Below, piece by piece: positions 1-5,075 of a stretch of 5,075 nt of DNA (positions within the stretch are counted from its first letter, which is position 1; each line of letters starts with the position of its first letter). Below the pieces are notes generated by a model. The model searched no databases. It saw nothing but the letters and a program-made list of their open reading frames with translations, and had not been told where the DNA came from. The stretch spans positions 1-5,075 of the forward strand of contig DCEW01000055.1 of assembly GCA_002314265.1 (NCBI GenBank), written 5' to 3'. This stretch comes from Flavobacteriales bacterium UBA1820 (GTDB taxonomy: Bacteria > Bacteroidota > Bacteroidia > Flavobacteriales > UBA1820). The translations under genes and the position numbers were made by a program.

Positions 1-33
1 CGCCCTTTTGCTTGCGCGCTCGCTTGCCCGGGG

Positions 34-2751
34 TCAATTCCCGGCTTCGGCATTGAGCGAAGGAAGGTCGCCGCCGCCCTGAAGACCTTTCAGTCGTTTG
101 TCCTTGAATTTCATTTCGGCAAAGCGGTACGAAAGGCTGAAATTGACGATGCGGGAGGTAACGGAGTTGTTGTTGAACAGTACGAAGTCCGTCCCGTAGG
201 TAGTCCCCCGGGAGGCCATCGTGTTGAAGAGGTCCTGGACGCGGATACTCAGCGAGAGGCGTTCTTTCAGGAAATCCTGGGAAGCTCCGGCGTCGGCCGT
301 GAAGGACCCCGAGGAGGAGCCTTGCAGGGTAGCGCGCGGAGCCGAGTAACGGAGCCCGAACTGGAGACGGGTGCCGGTGCGGGATATGTTGAAACTGTTG
401 CGCCACCGCAGGGAGAAGTCGTTGGACGAACGGATATAATCGTCCCGGTCGGGGATGTCCTTTTGATTGTAGTAATAATTCATGTTCAGGGTCGTGCTCC
501 ACCATTTGACCGGACGGTAGGAAGCGTGGAGGTTCAGCCCCATCGTGTATTGCGAGCCGATGTTGATGGTCGTAGTGTAGAGGGTCCCTGCTTCGGTTTT
601 GTCGGGATCCACGGGATTCTCCCGCTGGGTAACCCGCTGCATGGTGTTGGTGGAATTGCGGAAGAAGTACGAGAGGTTGAAGAAACCTTTGTTGCCGATC
701 GAGCGGGAGTATTTCAGTTCGATGGAATTGGTGAATGAAGGGTCGAGGTACGGGTTGCCGATGGTTACGTATAGCGGATCGGTAAAGCGGGGCGTGGGGT
801 TGAGGTTCCGGCTGTTGGGGCGCGCTACCCGGCGCGAATAGTTCAGCGCAATGTCGTTGCTCTCACCGAATTTGTACATCAGGAAAATGGACGGATAGAC
901 CTCAAAGTAATCCCGGTCGATCTTTACGTCCTCGTCCTTGACATAGACGATGTTGCCGTTGTCGTTTTTCATGCCCAGGCCGTGCATGGTGTAGAGCGTT
1001 TCTTCGGCGCGCAGTCCGAGCTGGAACGAGAAGTTCTTGATCGATCGGCTGTAAGTGGCGTACAGGCTATAGATCTGCTGGCTGTACTTGAAGTGATTGG
1101 ACCGATCCATGTCCGGTTGGGTGCCCAGAGCCGGGTTGTCGAGAAATTCCTGGAAATAGAAATACGGAGTGTCGCGCCACAACATGTCGGCCCGCCCGCC
1201 GACTTCAAATTTGTACTTCCCGCGGACTTCCTTGGTGTAGTCGGCACTCAAGGTAAACTCTTTGTTGTTTTCCTCGCTGTTCGAGCGGTCCAGGGTGTTG
1301 GCTTCGGTGGAGGTGTTGCCCAGGCGGTTTTCGATCAGACTGTTTTGCTGGGAGTTGGAGGTTTCAAAGTTGGCGTCGATGATCAGATTTTCGGTGGCGG
1401 AGTAGTCCCGTCGGAAAGTCAGGCTGTTGCGAAGGGTATTCCGCTTGGTTGTCCCGTCGGAATGCCGGTAGCGGTTGAAGTAGTCGTCGAGTTGGCCGGC
1501 GTACTGTTCGACGAGCTGTTGGGCGATCTCCTTGCTCAACCGGTCTTTCTCGACCTCCAGCGGAAGGAAATAGGAGTACGATTCGCTCAGGTTGTTGTTG
1601 GTCGAGGGAGAATAGTTCATCGAGTAGGACAAGGCTGTCTTCTTGTTGGGCAGGTAGTCGATCCCGGCACTCAATCGGTGGGAGTTCATCGAGTTTTGCT
1701 GGCGGGTGGTCTGGTAGTTCAGATAGGGGTTCGGATACAGAGCCGAGGTGTTGTAGTTGCCCCGGTAGGTTTCTCCGCTGTCATCGCGTGAACTGTACCG
1801 GAAGTTGTAGTTGGCATAGACCATCACTTTCCCATAGTAATAGCCCAGGTTTACCCCTCCGTTCCATTTGTTGCGGGTGTCCACGCCTACGCGTGTGGAG
1901 AAATTCAGTCCATAGAGCAGGCCCTTTTTGGTGATGATGTTGATGATGCCGGCGTCCCCGTCCGGGTCCTGCTTGGCCGAAGGATTGGTGATCAGTTCGA
2001 TCTTGTTGATGGCATCGGCCGGGAGCGACTCGATGAGGTCCTGTACCGACATGTTGGTGGGGCGGTTGTCCAGCAGCACGCGCACGTTTTCCGAACCGCG
2101 CATCGAGACATTGCCGTCGAAGTCCACATCGACCATCGGAAGATTTTCGAATACGTCGCGGGCGCTGGCGCCGGCTGTCATCAGGTCTTTGCCCACGTTG
2201 ACCACTTGTTTGTCGATGTGGTTTTCGATGGTCGTTACGTCGGCGACCACCACTATGTCATCGAGCAGATTGACGTTTTCTTTCAGTACGATGGTGCCAA
2301 TGTCCTTGGTCCGGTTGCTGGAGGAGAGGGTGAAGGTAGGGCTGATGTATTCGCTGAAGCCGATAAAGGTGATTTTGACCAGGTAGTCGCCCGCCGGGAG
2401 TTGTTTGATGTTGAATTTCCCTTTGATGTTGGAAATGCCTCCGGTGATCACTTTCTGGGTTTTGGCGTCGATCACGGCGATCGTGGCATATTCGAAAGGG
2501 ACGTTGTTCTCGTCGGTGATGGTGCCGGTAACCGAACCTATCTTCGGTCCGGAAGCTTTGTCCTGGTCCGTATCCTCGGTGAGGAGTTGCCGGTTGGGAT
2601 TTTGCATTTGGCCCGGCCGTTCTCCGCTCCGGCCTCCTCCCGGAGGACGTCCCGCACCGAATCCGCCGCCGGGGCCTGGGCCGAATTGCGCCCAAAGGCT
2701 GAGGGAACACATCAAGAGGAACAGGGTGAGCAGGTGTCTGGTCGTTTTCAT
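34..2751 (-). CDS. Outer-membrane beta-barrel receptor (TonB-dependent-receptor-like, OMP_b-brl_3 type)
   Basis: This 905-residue protein probably sits in the outer membrane and binds or imports an unknown ligand. A signal peptide covers residues 1-21 (hydrophobic core LLTLFLLMCSLSL, likely cleavage in LWA|QF). A Gly/Pro/Arg-rich linker follows at about 23-54. Residues about 72-160 form a carboxypeptidase-regulatory-like beta-sandwich (GSVTGTITDENNVPFEYATI, then GKFNIKQLPAGDYLVKITF). The plug covers about 165-276 and ends in the typical GIINIITKKG. The rest is barrel, with the family-like block YSRRVARP (638-645), LNP (650-652) and GNPYLDP (665-671). The last clear barrel strand ends in SLSYRF at 877 and is followed by a 28-residue tail. 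I see no clear TonB box. No SusD partner gene is visible, and the length is short for SusC, so a glycan-specific SusC is less likely. It is separated from upstream dnaN by a terminator, so it should have its own promoter, but I find no convincing -7/-33 pair. The architecture is firm; the substrate cannot be told. Confidence 0.93.
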   Translation of the reverse strand: MKTTRHLLTLFLLMCSLSLWAQFGPGPGGGFGAGRPPGGGRSGERPGQMQNPNRQLLTEDTDQDKASGPKIGSVTGTITDENNVPFEYATIAVIDAKTQKVITGGISNIKGKFNIKQLPAGDYLVKITFIGFSEYISPTFTLSSSNRTKDIGTIVLKENVNLLDDIVVVADVTTIENHIDKQVVNVGKDLMTAGASARDVFENLPMVDVDFDGNVSMRGSENVRVLLDNRPTNMSVQDLIESLPADAINKIELITNPSAKQDPDGDAGIINIITKKGLLYGLNFSTRVGVDTRNKWNGGVNLGYYYGKVMVYANYNFRYSSRDDSGETYRGNYNTSALYPNPYLNYQTTRQQNSMNSHRLSAGIDYLPNKKTALSYSMNYSPSTNNNLSESYSYFLPLEVEKDRLSKEIAQQLVEQYAGQLDDYFNRYRHSDGTTKRNTLRNSLTFRRDYSATENLIIDANFETSNSQQNSLIENRLGNTSTEANTLDRSNSEENNKEFTLSADYTKEVRGKYKFEVGGRADMLWRDTPYFYFQEFLDNPALGTQPDMDRSNHFKYSQQIYSLYATYSRSIKNFSFQLGLRAEETLYTMHGLGMKNDNGNIVYVKDEDVKIDRDYFEVYPSIFLMYKFGESNDIALNYSRRVARPNSRNLNPTPRFTDPLYVTIGNPYLDPSFTNSIELKYSRSIGNKGFFNLSYFFRNSTNTMQRVTQRENPVDPDKTEAGTLYTTTINIGSQYTMGLNLHASYRPVKWWSTTLNMNYYYNQKDIPDRDDYIRSSNDFSLRWRNSFNISRTGTRLQFGLRYSAPRATLQGSSSGSFTADAGASQDFLKERLSLSIRVQDLFNTMASRGTTYGTDFVLFNNNSVTSRIVNFSLSYRFAEMKFKDKRLKGLQGGGDLPSLNAEAGN

Positions 2752-2810
2752 TGCACCGAATAGAAATAGGAATGATGAGGATATGTATGAAAAATCGTTA
2801 TTGATAAGAC

Positions 2811-2830
2811 GGAAAAAGATGGAAAAGGTT
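2811..2830. repeat. Short direct repeat with 10-bp period in the receptor gene leader
   Basis: Two adjacent 10-mers, GGAAAAAGAT and GGAAAAGGTT, match at 8 of 10 positions, with a period of one helical turn. They lie 60-80 bp upstream of the receptor start and just beyond the dnaN terminator. On the coding (minus) strand this reads as a pyrimidine-rich tract. It could be part of a regulator-binding or promoter region for the receptor gene, or simply low-complexity AT-rich DNA. The repeat is seen directly; any function is a guess. Confidence 0.3.
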
Positions 2831-2842
2831 TAAGTTTTTGCG

Positions 2843-2885
2843 AAAAAAATCCCGGAGAGATGAGATTGTTTTCATCGCTCCGGGA
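2843..2885 (-). terminator. Rho-independent terminator of dnaN
   Basis: On the minus strand a hairpin begins 30 nt after the dnaN stop codon. The outer stem pairs 2850-2857 with 2878-2885 (8 bp, TCCCGGAG against CTCCGGGA). After one mismatch (2858/2877), an inner stem pairs 2859-2863 with 2872-2876 (5 bp), closing an 8-nt loop. The stem is followed directly, in the minus-strand sense, by seven T residues (2849-2843), the classical intrinsic-terminator layout. There is no comparable T-run on the other side, so it should act only on leftward transcription. It separates dnaN from the receptor gene downstream. Confidence 0.9.
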
Positions 2886-2915
2886 GACGTGTTGTTTGTC
2901 TGTACACTTTCGGCG

Positions 2916-4046
2916 TCAGTTGCCCAGGATTACCGGCATGACCAGCATGGTGATCTGTTCGCCTTCGTTGGATTCCAGCGGTCGAAGGATTCCGGCGCGG
3001 TTGGGTTTGGACATGTCGATGGTTACTTCTTTGCTTTCCAGATTGGCCAGCATTTCTGAGAGGAAGCGCGAATTGAAGCCGATGTCCATCCGTTCGCCCC
3101 GGTACGAGCAGGGGATCTTTTCGTCGGCGCGTTTGCCTTCTTCGTTGTCCTCGGCCGAAATGACCACTTCCGCCGGGCTGAGGCTCAGGCGGGTCTGGTG
3201 CGTGGTCTTGTTGGAGAAGAGTGCGATACGCCGCAGGGAACTCATGAAACTCAACCGGTCGATCAACAGTTGGTTGGGGTTGTCCTTGGGGATGACGGCC
3301 TCGTAGTTGGGGTATTTTCCGTCGATCAGGCGGCATGTCAGCACGATGTCGTCCGCTTCGAAACGCGCGTTGGTGCGGTTGAAGGTGATGGTTACGTCGG
3401 TGGCCAGTCCCGAGAAAATGTTTTTGAGGATGTTCAGCGGTTTTTTGGGCATGATGAATTCCACCGGGACAGGGCTGGTGATGTCTTCACGGACGTATTT
3501 GACCAGTTTGTGTGCATCGGTAGCCACGAACACCAGGCCTTCCGGGGTGAACTTGAACAAGACGCCCGACATCACGGGACGCATGTCGTCGTTGCCAGTG
3601 GCGAAGATCGTTTTTTGGATGGCCGTAGCCAGGATTTCCGAGGTAACGACTGTTTGGGTGACGTCTTCCAGCACCGGCAGAACGGGGTAGTCGTCGGCCT
3701 CCTCGTAAGGGAGGTCGCAATTGCCTTCGTTGTCGGTGGTGCCGTAGTTGATCTTGAGCAAGTGTTCCTGTTCGCGGGCGACGAAGGTGAGCGGCTGTTC
3801 GGGGAAGGTCTTGAGGATCTCGGCGAGCATCTTGGCCGGGACCGCGATCTTGCCCGAGGATTGGCCGTCCACGTCGATGGTGGAGGTCATCGTGGTTTCC
3901 ATGTCCGAAGCCGAGAGGGTGAGTCGGCCGTTTTTCTGTTCGAACAGCAGGTTGTCGAGGATGGGCAGGGCGCTGTTGGAGCTTATGATTCCGCTCAAGG
4001 TGTTTACTGTGCGCATCAGCACCGAGCTGGAGACTGTGAATTCCAT
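2916..4046 (-). CDS. dnaN: DNA polymerase III subunit beta (sliding clamp)
   Basis: DnaN forms a dimeric ring around DNA. It tethers DNA polymerase III and other replication and repair proteins, and is essential in the cytoplasm. The 376 residues match the usual family length (about 365-380) and three similar domains: about 1-125, 130-248 and 250-376. Recognisable blocks are SNSALPILDNLLFE (23-36), FPEQPLTF (81-88), GNDDMRPVMSGVLFKF (151-166), VATDAHKLVKY (174-184), PKKPLNILKNIF (200-211), LIDGKYPNYEAVIP (240-253) and the C-terminal TMLVMPVILGN. The client-binding pocket is expected from ATDAHKL (175-181), the YPNY segment (245-248) and the C-terminal MPVIL. The C-terminus runs two residues (GN) past the point where the E. 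coli clamp ends, as I recall is common in Bacteroidota. The start is the only plausible ATG; it has an A-rich leader without a Shine-Dalgarno sequence and a good promoter about 35 bp upstream. It appears monocistronic, with its own terminator, and is not next to dnaA or recF here. Confidence 0.98.
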   Translation of the reverse strand: MEFTVSSSVLMRTVNTLSGIISSNSALPILDNLLFEQKNGRLTLSASDMETTMTSTIDVDGQSSGKIAVPAKMLAEILKTFPEQPLTFVAREQEHLLKINYGTTDNEGNCDLPYEEADDYPVLPVLEDVTQTVVTSEILATAIQKTIFATGNDDMRPVMSGVLFKFTPEGLVFVATDAHKLVKYVREDITSPVPVEFIMPKKPLNILKNIFSGLATDVTITFNRTNARFEADDIVLTCRLIDGKYPNYEAVIPKDNPNQLLIDRLSFMSSLRRIALFSNKTTHQTRLSLSPAEVVISAEDNEEGKRADEKIPCSYRGERMDIGFNSRFLSEMLANLESKEVTIDMSKPNRAGILRPLESNEGEQITMLVMPVILGN

Positions 4047-4080
4047 ATTCGTGATATTTCGTGTTTGTATTCCGATCTTC

Positions 4081-4111
4081 CAAAGATAGGCAAAAGGTGC
4101 GGGGGTGCAAA
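4081..4111 (-). promoter_or_regulatory. dnaN promoter (Bacteroidota sigma-AB type)
   Basis: Read on the minus strand, TTTG at 4111-4108 (the end of a T8G run) is followed by a 19-bp spacer and TATCTTTG at 4088-4081. This exactly matches the known Bacteroidota consensus of a -33 TTTG and a -7 TAnnTTTG at 19-21 bp. The transcription start should fall near 4074-4078, giving a leader of roughly 30 nt before the dnaN ATG. The match is read directly from the sequence; promoter activity is inferred. Confidence 0.82.
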
Positions 4112-4131
4112 AAAAATGCGTTATTTTTCCC

Positions 4132-4160
4132 TTGCATAGCAGGATAAATGCCTATCTTTC
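4132..4160 (+). promoter_or_regulatory. Promoter of the DUF4294 gene (divergent from dnaN)
   Basis: TTG at 4132-4134, an 18-bp spacer and TATCTTTC at 4153-4160 resemble the Bacteroidota -33/-7 consensus, with one mismatch in the last -7 base and a slightly short spacer. A start of transcription near 4164-4168 would give a leader of only about 15-20 nt before the ATG at 4183. Its -7 region, TGCCTATCTTT (4149-4159), is the exact inverted copy of that of the dnaN promoter (4092-4082). The site lies inside the longer GTG-started reading frame from 4105, which argues against that earlier start. Confidence 0.62.
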
Positions 4161-4182
4161 GCCGGTAATACCGCGCGGACTG

Positions 4183-5001
4183 ATGAACACTCGTGGGCGA
4201 AATAGACGTTCGATCCCGTTGGCTACCGTTTTTTCGACGGCGGCACTCTTGGTGTACACCTGTGTGTCGGCGCAGGGACAGCCCTCTCCGCCGCCTTCCG
4301 GGATACCGGTGCGCGAGTTTCCCCGGCAGGCGCAGGCTATGCCGCCGTTGGAGGCGGATACGTTGTTCCCCGGGGTGCAGCTCTCCGATGTGATCGTGAT
4401 GGGCAACTATGCGCCGATGTCTTATGAAGACTATTGGCGGATCAAGCGCCGCGTCAAGAAGGTATGGCCGTATGCGGTATTGGCCTCGCAGTACCTGCAC
4501 GAGATGGACAGCTTGCGGGAGGTGATGTCCGAGCGGAAATTCCGCAAAGAGGTGGACCGGCGGCAGAAGGAGTTGTTCGACAACTTCGCTGGAATCCTCA
4601 AGAAGTTTTCCCGCAGCGAAGGAAAAATCCTGATCAAACTGGTGTATCGTCAGACGGGTATATCGACTTATGACATTGCACGGGATCTGAAAAGCGGTTT
4701 CAAGGCTTTTTGGTGGAATGCGTCGGCCGGGATGTTCTCCCTTTCGCTCAAGGACGAGTACGACCCTCGACTTTACCCCGATGATTACGTGATCGAAAGG
4801 ATCCTGCGCGAGTGCTTTGCCGAGGGGGAACTGCCGATCTATCCTTCGTACAACGAACTTGTTTCCCCCTTTTATTACCGGAAGGTAGAACAGGATATCG
4901 CTCGGGATCAACTTCGCCGTCAGGAAATGGAGAAAGCGGAAAAGAAGCGTGTGCGGCAGCTGAAAAAGCAAGCGCGCCGCGACGAACGCACGATGCGGTA
5001 A
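4183..5001 (+). CDS. DUF4294 domain-containing envelope protein, function unknown
   Basis: This 272-residue protein belongs to DUF4294, a Bacteroidota family of unknown function. I start it at the ATG at 4183, although the frame is open from a GTG at 4105. From 4183 the protein begins with an ordinary signal peptide: basic residues (RGRNRR), a hydrophobic stretch at 11-26 and likely cleavage at VSA|QG (30/31). The earlier start would bury this and overlap the promoter. Cys27 does not sit in a good lipobox (VYTC), so a lipoprotein is possible but less likely. A Pro-rich linker (about 33-64) leads to the conserved domain (about 66-215), marked by QLSDVIVMGNYAP, YEDYWRIKRRVKKVWPYAVL (81-100), EGKILIKLVYRQTGISTYDI (146-165), GFKAFWWNASAGMFSLSLK and DEYDPRLYP. 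The C-terminal 40 residues (233-272) are highly charged, with 16 Lys/Arg and 8 Asp/Glu, and probably helical. No catalytic motif or further membrane segment is visible. It is divergent from dnaN and likely acts in the periplasm or on an envelope surface. Confidence 0.9.
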   Translation: MNTRGRNRRSIPLATVFSTAALLVYTCVSAQGQPSPPPSGIPVREFPRQAQAMPPLEADTLFPGVQLSDVIVMGNYAPMSYEDYWRIKRRVKKVWPYAVLASQYLHEMDSLREVMSERKFRKEVDRRQKELFDNFAGILKKFSRSEGKILIKLVYRQTGISTYDIARDLKSGFKAFWWNASAGMFSLSLKDEYDPRLYPDDYVIERILRECFAEGELPIYPSYNELVSPFYYRKVEQDIARDQLRRQEMEKAEKKRVRQLKKQARRDERTMR

Positions 5002-5021
5002 GAAAAGAGAGGAAAATAAAG

Positions 5022-5040
5022 CTTTCGTGTTTTGCGAAAG
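5022..5040. other. Small hairpin after the DUF4294 gene
   Basis: CTTTCG (5022-5027) can pair with CGAAAG (5035-5040) around a 7-nt loop, 20 nt past the stop codon at 4999-5001. No T-run follows on the plus strand (the next bases are GGGTTTCC), so it is not a classical intrinsic terminator. It could slow or protect the 3' end of the transcript, or be chance. The window ends 35 bases later, so its setting cannot be judged. Confidence 0.3.
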
Positions 5041-5075
5041 GGGTTTCCGGATAAAGGGACAAAAAATCGGGCGGA

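Noticed and set aside
1..33. A repeat of GCTTGC around GCGCTC at the left edge, downstream of the receptor stop
   Set aside because: The two copies are direct, not inverted, so they do not form a hairpin. No T-run follows on the minus strand within the window, so I cannot call a terminator here.
982..1791. A 269-residue open frame antisense to the receptor barrel
   Set aside because: It lies wholly inside the receptor gene, has a Val/Gly-rich composition without recognisable domains, and has no promoter or start context. It is a by-product of codon bias on the opposite strand.
34..2751. The receptor as a SusC-type glycan importer
   Set aside because: No SusD gene is visible beside it, its length is below that usual for SusC, and the sequence blocks fit the OMP_b-brl_3 family better. 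The left flank lies outside the window, so a partner there cannot be excluded fully.
3198..4139. A 313-residue open frame antisense to dnaN
   Set aside because: It is fully antisense to the clamp gene, with a composition (many Gly, Asp, Val, His and Gln) that mirrors dnaN codons. No domain is recognisable.
4105..4182. A 26-residue N-terminal extension of the DUF4294 protein from a GTG
   Set aside because: It would overlap the likely promoter (4132-4160) and push a standard signal peptide into the interior. The ATG at 4183 explains the data better.
4183..4280. DUF4294 protein as a lipoprotein anchored at Cys27
   Set aside because: The residues before the cysteine (VYT) fit a lipobox poorly, while VSA|QG gives a normal signal-peptidase I site three residues later.
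3487..4971. A 494-residue open frame on the minus strand crossing the DUF4294 gene antisense, both promoters and the first half of dnaN
   Set aside because: It runs antisense to one well-supported gene and out of frame in another. Its second half is low-complexity Arg/His/Gln/Pro-rich sequence, typical of a shifted frame in GC-rich DNA, and it crosses the intergenic region.

Overview
The window is a stretch of bacterial chromosome, most likely from the phylum Bacteroidota and probably order Bacteroidales (an Alistipes- or Rikenellaceae-like member would fit, but this is inferred). The evidence is threefold: a large outer-membrane receptor with a carboxypeptidase-like N-terminal domain, a DUF4294 protein (a family essentially confined to this phylum), and promoters of the Bacteroidota type (TTTG, about 19 bp, TAnnTTTG). 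None of the three starts has a Shine-Dalgarno sequence, which also fits. The coding DNA looks moderately GC-rich by eye (not computed), and the intergenic DNA is clearly more AT-rich.

Layout, left to right. Positions 1-33 are the tail of an intergenic region. Positions 34-2751 (minus strand) encode a 905-residue outer-membrane beta-barrel receptor: signal peptide, Gly/Pro-rich linker, carboxypeptidase-regulatory-like domain, plug, barrel. Positions 2752-2915 hold its leader and, next to dnaN, a strong rho-independent terminator for dnaN (2843-2885). Positions 2916-4046 (minus) encode the DNA polymerase III beta clamp, DnaN. Positions 4047-4182 hold two back-to-back promoters. Positions 4183-5001 (plus) encode a secreted or envelope DUF4294 protein. 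Positions 5002-5075 are non-coding as far as visible, with one small hairpin.

The three genes look like three separate transcription units rather than one pathway. dnaN has its own promoter and terminator, the receptor gene lies beyond that terminator, and the DUF4294 gene is divergent. dnaN is not next to dnaA or recF here. The only visible link between genes is the mirrored promoter pair, whose -7 regions share an exact 11-bp inverted repeat.

I see no CRISPR array, tRNA, rRNA, insertion sequence, phage gene, toxin-antitoxin pair or defence system. The window reads as ordinary core genome, and I do not claim a new system in it. The least understood parts are the DUF4294 protein and the unknown ligand of the receptor.
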